The notes: generated by a model from the letters alone, not told the origin. A DNA stretch of 33,988 nt from Cyclobacteriaceae bacterium (GCA_025350305.1 JANXYC010000239.1:1-33988), one strand, 5' to 3'. Counted from the stretch's first letter, positions 1 to 8,946 are shown. Translations and numbers: made by a program.

Positions 1-130
1 CTCCATCTATTCAAAGAACTTTTTACCCCCCAGTCAACAAACCCCTTCACCTCGCGGCTTCTCAGGTCAGCTAATCCTCGATTGGATCAACCTGGTTCGG
101 TAACGATTGTCTAATTCCTCCCTCAGACTT

Positions 131-172
131 AGACACTCTAACTCAGACACTCTAACTTAGACACTCTAACCA
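131..172. repeat. 14-bp tandem repeat, three copies
   Basis: Three back-to-back 14-bp units at 131-144, 145-158 and 159-172. Each starts AGACACTCTAAC and they differ only in the last two bases (TC, TT, CA). The array is intergenic with no visible coding role. Short perfect arrays like this usually arise by replication slippage. Confidence 0.85.
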
Positions 173-346
173 ATTCCTCTCCTCCCTCTACTCCCAAGCT
201 CTACTCCCCTAATTCCTCCAAATTTAGCCCCTTTCTTTCAAAACGGACTGCAAAGATAACAGGAGCCTTCGTTCTAGCAAAATGAGATTTAAAAGTTTTC
301 TAAATGGGCACTCTTCCCAACAATCCCTGAAGGTTCACAGTTAACC

Positions 347-377
347 TTTGTAAATAGGAAAATCCTACCCATCTTTG
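347..377 (+). promoter_or_regulatory. Candidate Bacteroidota-type promoter for rpmH-rnpA
   Basis: TTTG at 347-350 is followed after exactly 19 bases by CATCTTTG at 370-377, a 7/8 match to the Bacteroidota -7 element TAnnTTTG. It lies 22 bases before the rpmH ATG, which would give a short leader. The sequence continues TTTGCAG, as does the candidate rpmB promoter near 32119. No transcript data are available, so this is inferred from motif and spacing. Confidence 0.5.
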
Positions 378-399
378 CAGCCCTTAATTTTTAGCGACC

Positions 400-561
400 A
401 TGAAACGTACGTATCAACCCTCTCGCAGGAAAAGAAAGAATAAGCATGGATTCCGTGAACGGATGGCCTCCGCTAATGGCCGCCGGGTATTGGCTGCCCG
501 CAGAAAGAAAGGCCGCAAGAAGTTGACCGTTTCTGACGAAAAAACTTTTAAGCACAAATAA
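400..561 (+). CDS. rpmH: 50S ribosomal protein L34
   Basis: L34 is a small, very basic protein of the large ribosomal subunit. The 53-residue product starts [18 protein letters not shown], the family's N-terminal signature, and continues with the conserved [18 protein letters not shown] region and an Arg/Lys-rich core; length is normal apart from a short C-terminal extension. The ATG at 400 is the only sensible start. It lies 39 bp upstream of rnpA, the near-universal rpmH-rnpA pairing, and a candidate Bacteroidota promoter sits just upstream. Identification is by direct recognition. Confidence 0.97.
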   Translation: MKRTYQPSRRKRKNKHGFRERMASANGRRVLAARRKKGRKKLTVSDEKTFKHK

Positions 562-600
562 CTCCTCTCAGGCTCCCCTGTTGAGGATTAACTTTAATCC

Positions 601-969
601 ATGGGGAAGTTCAGCTTTCCAAAAGAAGAAAGACTCAGTAGAAAAAAGGTCATTGAAGAGCTTTTTAAAAAGGGCTCGTCCCTTTCATTTTTTCCGTTAC
701 GTGTAATTTTCCTTGCCCACCCGGGCGCTGCCAGCCATCAGGTGCTCATCACAGCACCATCCAAAAATTTCAAAAGAGCAGTGGATCGCAATACGTTGAA
801 GAGAAGAATCCGTGAAGGCTTTCGCCTGAATAAGACACTATTACGGGCATATCCAGCGTTCTGTCTTGCGTATATTTACATCGCCAAAGAAATTCTACCA
901 TCGGTCACGATCCATAAAGCGATCCGATCATCCATGGAGCGACTAAATAATTATGAAAAGAAAGATTAG
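601..969 (+). CDS. rnpA: Ribonuclease P protein component
   Basis: This is the protein subunit that, with the RNase P RNA, removes the 5' leader of pre-tRNAs. The 122-residue product has an N-terminal FPKEERLSRKK segment and the family's RNR-type motif RNTLKRRIRE (Arg63, Asn64 and following basic residues), which contacts the catalytic RNA. It follows rpmH by 39 bp. Its last 17 bases overlap the start of the S41 protease gene in another frame, suggesting co-transcription and perhaps translational coupling. The RNase P RNA gene itself is not in the window. Confidence 0.95.
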   Translation: MGKFSFPKEERLSRKKVIEELFKKGSSLSFFPLRVIFLAHPGAASHQVLITAPSKNFKRAVDRNTLKRRIREGFRLNKTLLRAYPAFCLAYIYIAKEILPSVTIHKAIRSSMERLNNYEKKD

Positions 970-2593
970 TATCAGCCTCGCCGTTGTAGCCATCCTTGGC
1001 TTCTTCGCCTTCACGGGTCCGGGAGAAAAATATTTTGACATTGCCAAAAGCCTCGACATTTTCGCTACCCTTTTCAAAGAGGTGAATGCCTATTATGTAG
1101 ATGAGGTAGAACCTAAAAAACTAATTCAGACGAGCATCCATGGAATGCTGGAGTCGCTTGATCCGTACACCGACTACATTCCCGAAGAGGACATGGATGC
1201 GTTCAGTATCCAGACAACCGGTCAATATGCCGGCATCGGCGCGCTGATCGGCGTGGTCAATAAAAAAAGCGTTATCACACACCCGTACGAAAATTTCCCA
1301 GCTTACCGGGCCGGCCTGAAGGTAGGTGATGAAATCATTTCTGTCGATGGAAAAAACGTCAAGGGCAAACCTACCCAGGAAATCAGCACGCTGTTGAAAG
1401 GCAATCCTAATTCCAAACTTGAAATTGTGGTCGACCGGATGGGTAAAGAACTCTCCTTTACAATTCAACGGGAAAAAATAAAAATCACCAATGTTGTTTA
1501 TCAGGGTGTTATCGATCCAGGAATAGGCTATATCAAATTGGACGACTTTACGCCCGGCGCTACAAAGGAAATTGAAGAAGCGATGAACAAGCTGAAGCAG
1601 AAGGGCGCTACCAAATTCATTATTGACTTGCGCGACAATCCGGGCGGACTGCTTTATGAGGCCGTCAACATTGTTAATCTTTTTATTCCAAAGGGAAAAG
1701 AAGTAGTGGCCACCCGGGGCAAGGTGCAGGAATGGAATAAATCGTATACCACGCTAAACAACCCCGTCGATATTTTAACACCCCTGGCAATTCTAACCAG
1801 TGGTGGTAGCGCCTCGGCTTCTGAGATCGTTGCAGGCGCTTTACAGGATTATGACCGGGCTGTACTCATCGGCCAAAAGACCTTTGGCAAGGGTCTTGTT
1901 CAAACGACACGTCCGCTGGCTTACAATGCACAATTAAAAGTTACGACAGCTAAATATTATATACCGAGTGGCCGCTGTATTCAAGCCCTGGACTACGCCC
2001 ATCGTAAGAATGATGGCACCGTGGAGAAATTTGCAGATTCTTTAAGATCGACCTTCAAAACAAAAAGCGGGCGTACCGTCTATGATGGAGGGGGACTTGA
2101 TCCGGATGTTCTGGTCAAGACCGAACCGTTGGGATCTGCCGTGATCGAATTGGTCCGATCTGGTTTAATCTTTGACTTCGCCACAAAATATTGTAATGAA
2201 CATCCCGCCCTTACAGATTTTCAGGGTTTCCATCTTTCGGCTATGGACTACCAGCAATTTGAAACCTGGATGAAGCAGCAACATTTCACATACTCGACTG
2301 ATCTGGAAAAACATACCAAGAATCTGGTGGCAGCCGCTAAGAATGAGCGCTACTACGATGAATTGCAAAACAGCCTGACTGCGTTGCAGGCCAAGATTGA
2401 ACAAAATCATTCCGCCTATCTGGAGCGATTCAGAACTGAAATACAACAGATTCTCGACGAGGAAATTGCCTTTCACTACGGATTGAACAAGGGCAAGTCG
2501 GAAGTCTCGCTAAGACGTGATAAGGAAATAGCCGAGGCGAAACGAATTCTAATTGATGCCGGGACTTATCAAAAACTTTTGATGCCTCATTAA
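953..2593 (+). CDS. S41-family C-terminal processing peptidase
   Basis: A carboxy-terminal processing protease (CtpA/Prc type), expected to trim or degrade proteins in the periplasm. An N-terminal hydrophobic segment (about residues 6-20) is a signal peptide or anchor. A PDZ domain occupies roughly residues 85-170, and the S41 core follows. By alignment with the E. coli Prc catalytic spacing, the nucleophile is Ser288 within GGSASASE and the general base is Lys313 in TFGKG, 25 residues later. The C-terminal 150 residues are helical and charged. The gene starts inside rnpA (17-bp overlap), and its TAA shares a base with the tsaB ATG, so rnpA-ctp-tsaB is likely one operon. The physiological substrate cannot be inferred. 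Confidence 0.93.
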   Translation: MKRKISISLAVVAILGFFAFTGPGEKYFDIAKSLDIFATLFKEVNAYYVDEVEPKKLIQTSIHGMLESLDPYTDYIPEEDMDAFSIQTTGQYAGIGALIGVVNKKSVITHPYENFPAYRAGLKVGDEIISVDGKNVKGKPTQEISTLLKGNPNSKLEIVVDRMGKELSFTIQREKIKITNVVYQGVIDPGIGYIKLDDFTPGATKEIEEAMNKLKQKGATKFIIDLRDNPGGLLYEAVNIVNLFIPKGKEVVATRGKVQEWNKSYTTLNNPVDILTPLAILTSGGSASASEIVAGALQDYDRAVLIGQKTFGKGLVQTTRPLAYNAQLKVTTAKYYIPSGRCIQALDYAHRKNDGTVEKFADSLRSTFKTKSGRTVYDGGGLDPDVLVKTEPLGSAVIELVRSGLIFDFATKYCNEHPALTDFQGFHLSAMDYQQFETWMKQQHFTYSTDLEKHTKNLVAAAKNERYYDELQNSLTALQAKIEQNHSAYLERFRTEIQQILDEEIAFHYGLNKGKSEVSLRRDKEIAEAKRILIDAGTYQKLLMPH

Positions 2594-3267
2594 TGGCGAT
2601 CATCCTCAGCATTGAAACCTCCACTTCGGTATGTTCTGCAGCCCTTCATGAAGATGGAAATCTTCTGGCAGTAAAAGAATTGCACACACCCCAGTCAGCG
2701 GCCGCTCAACTCGCTATCCAAATCGAAGAACTTTTCGTTACTACCAATCGTCCAAAAAAAAAATTGGATGCCGTCGCCGTTTCCTCCGGACCTGGCTCTT
2801 ATACCGGTTTGCGAATTGGAATAGCGACGGCCAAAGGAATTTGCTGTGGTTTGCGCATACCACTCATTGCAATTGATTCTCTTCTTATACTCGCTTTACA
2901 TATTCCCGACCCTTCTGCTTATGACCTTCTTTGTCCAATGATTGATGCCCGCAGAATGGAAGTTTATTGTAGTCTTCTCGATAACTCGTTGGCCATTATT
3001 GAAAATACGCAGGCTAAGATTATTGATTCAACGAGTTTCAGCGACCATCTTGCCCTTCATTCAATCTTGTTTTTTGGTGATGGCGCTGCAAAATGTCGTG
3101 ATCAGATTCAGCATCCAAAAGCTGCTTTTTTGGAAAATGCTTACCCCACAGCAGCGAGCATGGGAAAACTTGGATTTCGAAAATTTAAGTCGGGTCAATT
3201 TGAAAACCTTGGGCTTTTCGAGCCCAACTATCTAAAGAATTTTGTTGCAAAAACTAAATCGATGTAA
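2593..3267 (+). CDS. tsaB: tRNA threonylcarbamoyladenosine biosynthesis protein TsaB
   Basis: TsaB is the inactive ASKHA-fold paralogue of TsaD and scaffolds the complex making t6A at position 37 of ANN-decoding tRNAs. The 224-residue product opens with ILSIETSTSVCSAAL and carries the family motif SSGPGSYTGLRIG (residues 64-76). Length matches bacterial TsaB, with the usual degenerate C-terminal half. The ATG lies in TAATG, overlapping the stop of the upstream protease by one base, so translation is probably coupled. TsaC, TsaD and TsaE are not in this window. Confidence 0.94.
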   Translation: MAIILSIETSTSVCSAALHEDGNLLAVKELHTPQSAAAQLAIQIEELFVTTNRPKKKLDAVAVSSGPGSYTGLRIGIATAKGICCGLRIPLIAIDSLLILALHIPDPSAYDLLCPMIDARRMEVYCSLLDNSLAIIENTQAKIIDSTSFSDHLALHSILFFGDGAAKCRDQIQHPKAAFLENAYPTAASMGKLGFRKFKSGQFENLGLFEPNYLKNFVAKTKSM

Positions 3268-3301
3268 AGTCTGTTGTACGTTTAGCATTGCTTTATAAAA
3301 C

Positions 3302-3814
3302 GTGGACGAAAACGAAATCATTAACCGGGTAGCCAACAGTTCCCTCATTACTTTTAATCTGGAAGAGCTATACCCTTCCGGGGAACAGGCGGAGGTCGAT
3401 CTGAAAGCTCTGCTCTTCCAGGGTTTGATTCTTCGCGAAAAAGATTTGCGGGATTTTATTAAAGTCCATGCCTGGCAAAACTATCAACATAAGAATGTTG
3501 CAGTGTTTTGTTCCGCAGATGCCGTGATCCCCACGTGGGCGTTTATGTTAATTGGTATAGCACTTCAGCCCTTCGCTAATAAAATTGTGTTTGGCAATCG
3601 CGACGTGCTGGCATCACAACTGTTTAAAGAAGCCCTTGATAAAGTGGACTGGGAAAAATTCAGGGATGCGAAGGTGGTGATTAAGGGATGCAGTGATGTG
3701 CATGTCCCTGAATCAGCCTACGTAGAGGCGGCCACCCGGTTGAGGCCATTGGCCGCGAGCATTCTGTATGGTGAGCCTTGCAGTACAGTGCCCCTCTACA
3801 AGAAACCAAAATAA
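3302..3814 (+). CDS. DUF2480 family protein
   Basis: A 170-residue soluble protein that I recognise as DUF2480, a Bacteroidota family without assigned function. It begins at a GTG (3302) 34 bp after tsaB; starting there gives DENEIINRVANSSLITFNLE, the usual family N-terminus. No signal peptide or membrane segment is visible. A conserved-looking VIKGCSDVHVPESAYVE segment lies near residues 125-141, with a second cysteine (GEPCSTVPLYKK) near the C-terminus. It is followed one base later by the DCC-family gene, so the two are probably co-transcribed. Confidence 0.85.
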   Translation: MDENEIINRVANSSLITFNLEELYPSGEQAEVDLKALLFQGLILREKDLRDFIKVHAWQNYQHKNVAVFCSADAVIPTWAFMLIGIALQPFANKIVFGNRDVLASQLFKEALDKVDWEKFRDAKVVIKGCSDVHVPESAYVEAATRLRPLAASILYGEPCSTVPLYKKPK

Positions 3815-3815
3815 C

Positions 3816-4217
3816 GTGACTGACCAATCGATCATCTTGTTTGATGGTGTCTGCAATCTGTGTAATGGCTTCGTTAATTTTTTGATTCCGCGCGATAAGG
3901 AAAACAGGTTTCAGTTTGGATCACTTCAATCTGACAAAGTCAAAGAATTACTAAAGCAATATCATTATTCTGCCGATGATATCTCAACGGTACTCCTCCT
4001 CGAGAACCGTCAACTCTACTCACAATCAACGGCCGTTTTAAAAATTGCCAAAAAAATGAGTGGAGGCTGGTCACTGTTATATGCTTTTATGATCATCCCC
4101 AAACCGGTTCGCGACTTCATCTACAGTCTGATCGCCAGAAATCGTTACACCTTATTTGGCAAAAAAGATGCCTGCATGATGCCTACTCCTGAATGGAAGG
4201 CAAAGTTCATTGGGTAG
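3816..4217 (+). CDS. DCC family thiol-disulfide oxidoreductase
   Basis: Members of this family (DUF393) are small thioredoxin-like proteins named for an N-terminal DxxCxxC motif. Here that motif is LFDGVCNLCNGFV near the N-terminus, giving a CxxC redox pair. I chose the GTG at 3816, one base after the DUF2480 stop, because the family normally begins a few residues before the motif. An in-frame ATG at 3768 would add 16 residues and overlap the upstream gene by 47 bp. The product is about 133 residues with no signal peptide. The redox partner is unknown. Confidence 0.88.
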   Translation: MTDQSIILFDGVCNLCNGFVNFLIPRDKENRFQFGSLQSDKVKELLKQYHYSADDISTVLLLENRQLYSQSTAVLKIAKKMSGGWSLLYAFMIIPKPVRDFIYSLIARNRYTLFGKKDACMMPTPEWKAKFIG

Positions 4218-4276
4218 CCGGCTAATCACGGTAAATTATTTTCATTTATTTTGCGTCCATCTTTCTTTACCGTGTC

Positions 4277-6256
4277 ATGACATTCGATCGTAAAAAATAC
4301 CCGGATACGCTCTTGCGCCAGCTTTTTGAAGCGCTCCTATGGCCTCGGTTGATAGAAGAAAAAATGCTCATCCTTCTTCGGCAGAATAAGATCAGCAAGT
4401 GGTTCAGCGGTATCGGGCAAGAAGCAATTTCGGTGGGCGTCACCCAGGCACTGGAAGAAGACGAGTACATCTTACCGATGCACCGAAATCTCGGTGTTTT
4501 TACCGGCCGCAAACTGCCATTTTCAAGCCTCTTTGCGCAATGGCAGGGCACGACGAGCGGCTTCACCAAAGGGCGCGACCGTTCCTTTCACTTCGGCACG
4601 AACGAACATCACATCGTTGGAATGATATCGCATCTGGGTCCGCAAAATGGAGTGGCCGACGGCATCGCACTTGCCTGCAAACTAAAGAAGGAAAAGAAAG
4701 TGACAGTTGTTTTTAACGGGGATGGCGGCACCAGCGAAGGAGATTTTCACGAAGCCATCAATGTCGCGGCAGTGTGGGACCTTCCCGTCATTTTTTTAAT
4801 TGAAAACAATGGCTACGGACTCTCCACTCCCAGCAACGAACAATTCCGTTGTAAGAGTTTTACGGATAAAGCGATCGGATACGGAATCGAAGGTGTACAA
4901 ATAGATGGTAATAATATTCTGGAGGTTTATCATACGGTAACATCCCTGGCGGAGAGTTTGCATAAAAATCCACGACCTGTTTTATTGGAGTGTATCACCT
5001 TTCGCATGCGGGGCCACGAAGAGGCATCCGGCATCAAATATGTTCCCAAAAAATTGATGGAAGCGTGGGCGAAGAAGGATCCGGTCATAAACTTTGAAGA
5101 CTACTTGTTGAACGAAAAGATTATAGACAAAAAGTTTTCGGATGACCTCAGAAAAAAAATAAAAAAAGAAATTGAAGCAGGGCTGGAAGAAGCGTTTAAA
5201 GAAACGTATCCGGAAGCAAGCACCGAACGGGAGCTAAATGATGTCTATGCACCATTTTCACACGTAATCGTTGAGCCGAAAGAAGATATAAAATCTGAAA
5301 AGCGTTTTATCGATGCCATCCATGATGGACTTTATCAAAGCATGGAGCGTCATGACAATCTTGTTTTGATGGGGCAGGACATTGCGGAATACGGTGGTGT
5401 ATTTAAAATCACGGAAGGGTTTGTAGAAAAATTTGGTAAGGAGCGTGTGCGCAACACCCCTATCTGTGAATCAGCAATTGTCGGTGCAGGACTGGGCTTG
5501 TCAATAAAAGGCATGAAGTCCATGGTAGAGATGCAATTTGCCGACTTTGTAACAGAAGGGTTTAATCAGATTGTCAACAATCTCGCTAAGTCCTACTGGC
5601 GCTGGGGGCAACCATCCGATGTTGTTGTTCGAATGCCCACAGGAGCGGGAACATCTGCCGGACCCTTTCATTCACAAAGCAACGAGGCCTGGTTTTTTCA
5701 TACACCGGGTTTAAAAATTGTTTACCCCTCCAATCCTTATGACGCGAAAGGACTTCTCTGTTCTGCCTTCGAGGATCCAAACCCCTATTTATATTTTGAG
5801 CACAAACTTCTTTACCGCTCCATAAAAGATTTCATTCCCGACGAGTATTATACCATTGAAGTTGGAAAAGCCAGGTTGGTGAGTATTGGTTCGGACCTTT
5901 CCATCATCACCTATGGGATGGGGGTTCATTGGGCAACTGAAGTCATTCGATCAATGTCGAACCTTCATGCTGACATTCTGGATCTGCGCACATTGTTACC
6001 CTGGGATAAAGAAGCGGTTGAGCAAACTGTAAAGAAAACAAACCGCATTTTGATTTTGCACGAGGACACCCTGACAGGAGGAATTGGTGCGGAGATTTCC
6101 GCCTGGATCAACGAGCATCTGTTTCATCATCTTGATGCCCCTGTTATCCGTGTCGCCAGCCTGGATACGGCCATTCCATTTGCATCAACATTGGAGAAAA
6201 ATTTTTTGCCGCAAGGCCGATTGAGCAAGAAGATAGTGGAGTTGATGGCCTATTAA
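4277..6256 (+). CDS. 2-oxo acid dehydrogenase E1, fused alpha and beta subunits
   Basis: This 659-residue protein joins both halves of a thiamine-diphosphate-dependent E1 (branched-chain 2-oxo acid or pyruvate type). The alpha half (about 1-310) has the ThDP/Mg motif: GDG at 148-150 and NN at 177-178. The beta half (about 335-659) contains LVLMGQDIAEYGGVFK, the TPICESAIVGAGLG region and a C-terminal transketolase-like domain with LDLRTLLPWD. E1 decarboxylates the 2-oxo acid and reductively acylates E2 lipoyl groups. Single-chain E1 enzymes of this architecture are common in Bacteroidota and often annotated as branched-chain; substrate cannot be fixed from sequence alone. No E2 or E3 gene is adjacent. 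The start is ATG 4277. Confidence 0.93.
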   Translation: MTFDRKKYPDTLLRQLFEALLWPRLIEEKMLILLRQNKISKWFSGIGQEAISVGVTQALEEDEYILPMHRNLGVFTGRKLPFSSLFAQWQGTTSGFTKGRDRSFHFGTNEHHIVGMISHLGPQNGVADGIALACKLKKEKKVTVVFNGDGGTSEGDFHEAINVAAVWDLPVIFLIENNGYGLSTPSNEQFRCKSFTDKAIGYGIEGVQIDGNNILEVYHTVTSLAESLHKNPRPVLLECITFRMRGHEEASGIKYVPKKLMEAWAKKDPVINFEDYLLNEKIIDKKFSDDLRKKIKKEIEAGLEEAFKETYPEASTERELNDVYAPFSHVIVEPKEDIKSEKRFIDAIHDGLYQSMERHDNLVLMGQDIAEYGGVFKITEGFVEKFGKERVRNTPICESAIVGAGLGLSIKGMKSMVEMQFADFVTEGFNQIVNNLAKSYWRWGQPSDVVVRMPTGAGTSAGPFHSQSNEAWFFHTPGLKIVYPSNPYDAKGLLCSAFEDPNPYLYFEHKLLYRSIKDFIPDEYYTIEVGKARLVSIGSDLSIITYGMGVHWATEVIRSMSNLHADILDLRTLLPWDKEAVEQTVKKTNRILILHEDTLTGGIGAEISAWINEHLFHHLDAPVIRVASLDTAIPFASTLEKNFLPQGRLSKKIVELMAY

Positions 6257-6326
6257 GCAGGGTCATCTTTTGCTTAACTCATAAATCTCGCTTTTTCCTT
6301 AACTTAGCCTGTTTTCATTTCACTTT

Positions 6327-8933
6327 TTGATAAGTAAGAAGGTACATAGTGCCCCCATTTTTTCTTTGCTGCTGAAATTCCTTGGGTTTTCGGTAGTCCT
6401 CTTCTTTTTTTCGACTTCATCCTTTGGACAAAATACAAAGGGGGATCGCCCCGTCAGAAATGAGCGGCAGATTCGAGAGACGCGGGCAAAATCGTATAAG
6501 AGAAAAGAAAAACGCAAAACCCGGGACATCGCCGGTCGCAGACTCCGGACCCGAAACCAATCGTCCGCCAATCGTGCCAGCACCCGTTATCCTCAACCAT
6601 CTCCATATTCAGGTGGATCCAAAAAACATAAAGAGAAAGCTGCCCGGCCATTGGGAAGAGTTTTCTCCAAGTCGCCGCGAGAGAGCCGCACACATGCCTG
6701 GCGAGGTGACATTTCGGGGTATCCAATCAAACGAATAAAACCCAGCCGGAGCGAGGCTGCCCGCAGCAATGTGTATCCGCAAGAGGGACCTTACTATCGC
6801 AAAAGACCGCCGAAAGAAAGACAGGAAAAACGGGTCCTTGTATCCCGGAATATTCGCGGCAGACGAGTTGGCCATCAAAAACCCACTCACGTAGACAGAG
6901 CGTGGAAAGGAGGGGCCGACCAAGGGCCCATCCGAAATCAAAGCGCAACCGGTTCAGTCAAAAATGTATTTTCTCAAAAAGGGCCTTATGTTGCCTATTA
7001 TCGCAAACGACAAGACAAAAAGGAAAAACGTGTTTCGAATAAAAGAGAATTGTCCTTAATAAGGAAATTCTCTCACACCCCAAACACCGGGGGAGCGCAA
7101 GGAGGCTATCAAGGAGCTGTGAGCAGGCCATTCATTTTACGCGGAAAGAAAAATGTTTATTGGGGAAAGTTTTCAAAGAAAGAAAAACCATTTACACGTG
7201 ACATCACGGGGGGACCTCTTCGCACGCGCAATTACAAGTCTTCTCCGGCGGGTTTAGTAGGTAGAGACACACTGAAATTCTTCGGACGAAAACCATTTGG
7301 CGATAGACGCACCCGAAGGGCTGGTGGAGGTTACATTACTGCCACCCGTAGCAATCGTGGATGGAAAGGTGACATAGCAGGATGGAGATTAAGAAAAACC
7401 GCAAAAAATAACAGGGAGGTCCGTGGCCAATTTGTTTTTCCACGACTGCTGTCCATATCACGTAAAGGTGACCAAAGTGATCCCAAAATTCCGGGAGGCG
7501 GACATAAATCACGGACAACAAAAGGAGAGAAAGCACAATTTAAATCAGTTCCTGCTATTTTCCTGGAAACCGACCTGGGTGGCAGGCTGAAAGGACCTAA
7601 ACGACCGAAGGTTGGTGCTCTAAATACGAGCCGACGGTTATGGAACAACAAGGGTCAACCAATCTTTGGTAAGGTGCCAGGGTCAGGCTCCTTCAAAGCT
7701 GCACGGTTCTCTGGTACTTTCAGACAAGACGGCCGATCCGGATTCTCCCGTCAGGGGGCAGATTTTTCAGGGAATATTAAGAGAAGTTCAATCCGTGGTT
7801 TCTCAAGTGATGGTGTTGAGTATTCTGGTAATGTAAAAAGAAGTCAATTGTCTGAGTTCTCAAGGAATGGTGTGAACTATTCCGGCAAAATAAAGAGAAG
7901 TCACCTGCGTGGATTTTCTGGAGATGGTGTTGATTATTCAGGTAGAATTCGCCGCGGAAGTATTCAGGGATTTTCCTCGGAGGGTGTGAACTATTCCGGT
8001 AAAATAAAAAGAAGTCACTTGCGTGGATTTTCAACGGAAGGGATTGAGTATTCCGGAAATGTTAGAAGAGGCGAAATTCGCGGCTTTAGCAGTGATGAGG
8101 GGGGCTATTCAGGTAATATAAGAAGACCGCGACCTGAGAAAGGAGGAGGAAGCGTTAGTGGTTTGGTTTGGAATAATCGTAAGCAACCAATTACTCAAAA
8201 CTTAATAACACCCGAGAGTATTCGGGCGTTGCGCTTCTCAGGAAATACTCCCTACTTGGAATTTGTCAAGACCTTTCAAGATCATGGGGAAGGATACTCT
8301 GGAAGAATTAAACGTTCGCAGGTACGGGCCTTTGGCCAGCAGGGTGCGGATTTTGCTGGCAACATAAAAATGAGGAGGCCTGAGAAAGGGGGAGGAAGCG
8401 TGAGTGGTCAACTCTGGAACAACGAAAAGAAACCAATTGAGGTGAGGATTCCAGGTTTGGGTGGCAGTAGTATCGCGAATTATTCAGGAAGGACTGCCCA
8501 TTCACGATTTAAGCAGTACTACATTGGGAATCCGAATTCCTCAAAGATGGCAATTCGAACACGAAAGCCTGGACAGGCAACCTATCTCATAGCAGGTATT
8601 CATACGAAAGTGCGTCAACGTGATTATGACCATAATCCAAACAGTGCCGCGCTGGCATTAAAAGTTATTTCACCCGGCAAGGCGACGGCACACATTCGGG
8701 ATTATCAGGGCGATGTAAAAATGCACAAGTACTCCGGTAGCCAGTTGCATCCCGACGCACAGTTTGCACACGGCTTCCGCGATAACGTGAAAGAAGAACG
8801 AACTCTTTTAATGAATGTGAGGTTGATATGGTCAAAACTTTTCCGCAAAAGCGAAACCCAGCCTGAGAACCTGAAAGAAAAGGTTCGCCGGCCACGTTAC
8901 GACAAACGCGAAAAGGGATTGTGGTATGATTAA
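6327..8933 (+). CDS. Exported, highly basic repeat protein of unknown function
   Basis: I do not recognise a characterised family. The 868-residue product begins, from a TTG, with MISKKVHSAPIFSLLLKF, a hydrophobic run and SSFGQ, a plausible signal peptide with cleavage near residue 35; no upstream in-frame ATG exists. The mature protein is extremely rich in Arg, Lys, Gly and Ser. Its N-terminal 400 residues have irregular repeats around D-I-[AST]-G followed by basic residues (DIAGRRLRTRN, DITGGPLRTRN, DIAGWRLRK). Residues 473-605 are seven 19-residue repeats (FSxxGxxYSGxIKRSxxRG). Three W-N-N modules with a nearby P-I lie at W439, W615 and W697. The last 120 residues are less repetitive and end PRYDKREKGLWYD. 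It may form an extended periplasmic or surface structure that binds polyanions, but that is speculation. The stop overlaps the region just upstream of the YtxJ gene. Confidence 0.75.
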   Translation: MISKKVHSAPIFSLLLKFLGFSVVLFFFSTSSFGQNTKGDRPVRNERQIRETRAKSYKRKEKRKTRDIAGRRLRTRNQSSANRASTRYPQPSPYSGGSKKHKEKAARPLGRVFSKSPRESRTHAWRGDISGYPIKRIKPSRSEAARSNVYPQEGPYYRKRPPKERQEKRVLVSRNIRGRRVGHQKPTHVDRAWKGGADQGPIRNQSATGSVKNVFSQKGPYVAYYRKRQDKKEKRVSNKRELSLIRKFSHTPNTGGAQGGYQGAVSRPFILRGKKNVYWGKFSKKEKPFTRDITGGPLRTRNYKSSPAGLVGRDTLKFFGRKPFGDRRTRRAGGGYITATRSNRGWKGDIAGWRLRKTAKNNREVRGQFVFPRLLSISRKGDQSDPKIPGGGHKSRTTKGEKAQFKSVPAIFLETDLGGRLKGPKRPKVGALNTSRRLWNNKGQPIFGKVPGSGSFKAARFSGTFRQDGRSGFSRQGADFSGNIKRSSIRGFSSDGVEYSGNVKRSQLSEFSRNGVNYSGKIKRSHLRGFSGDGVDYSGRIRRGSIQGFSSEGVNYSGKIKRSHLRGFSTEGIEYSGNVRRGEIRGFSSDEGGYSGNIRRPRPEKGGGSVSGLVWNNRKQPITQNLITPESIRALRFSGNTPYLEFVKTFQDHGEGYSGRIKRSQVRAFGQQGADFAGNIKMRRPEKGGGSVSGQLWNNEKKPIEVRIPGLGGSSIANYSGRTAHSRFKQYYIGNPNSSKMAIRTRKPGQATYLIAGIHTKVRQRDYDHNPNSAALALKVISPGKATAHIRDYQGDVKMHKYSGSQLHPDAQFAHGFRDNVKEERTLLMNVRLIWSKLFRKSETQPENLKEKVRRPRYDKREKGLWYD
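7743..8141 (+). repeat. Seven in-frame 57-bp coding repeats
   Basis: Seven consecutive units of exactly 57 bp encode 19-residue repeats starting at Phe473, 492, 511, 530, 549, 568 and 587. The consensus is F-S-x-x-G-x-[ED/N]-[YF]-S-G-[NKR]-[IV]-[KR]-R-[SG]-x-[LI]-R-G; the seventh diverges at its end into RPRPEK. Units three and five are the most similar, both reading VNYSGKIKRSHLRG. Strict length with diverged sequence indicates old tandem duplication under protein-level constraint. Confidence 0.9.
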
Positions 8934-8946
8934 TCAAAGTATTAAA

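Larger units (their letters stand above)
1..399. other. Gene-free leader upstream of rpmH
   Basis: I see no convincing coding region in this first stretch. It is pyrimidine-rich on the plus strand (many CTCC and TTCC runs). It holds a three-copy 14-bp tandem repeat at 131-172 and a candidate promoter at 347-377, both listed separately. The rest is unexplained; a gene ending or starting left of the window could use part of it. Confidence 0.6.

Noticed and set aside
1-399. Replication origin near rpmH
   Set aside because: rpmH neighbours oriC in many phyla, but there is no dnaA gene and I see no cluster of DnaA boxes.
6424-6948. Several alternative-frame ORFs within the basic repeat gene
   Set aside because: High Arg/Gly codon use removes stops from other frames; none has a signal, family match or better start than the main frame.
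7743-8141. CRISPR-like regular repeats
   Set aside because: The 57-bp units are contiguous, in frame and encode 19-residue protein repeats; there are no spacers and no cas genes.
8926-8946. Longer YtxJ start overlapping the upstream gene
   Set aside because: The ATG at 8947 gives the typical N-terminus; the longer one adds seven residues without family support, though it cannot be excluded.
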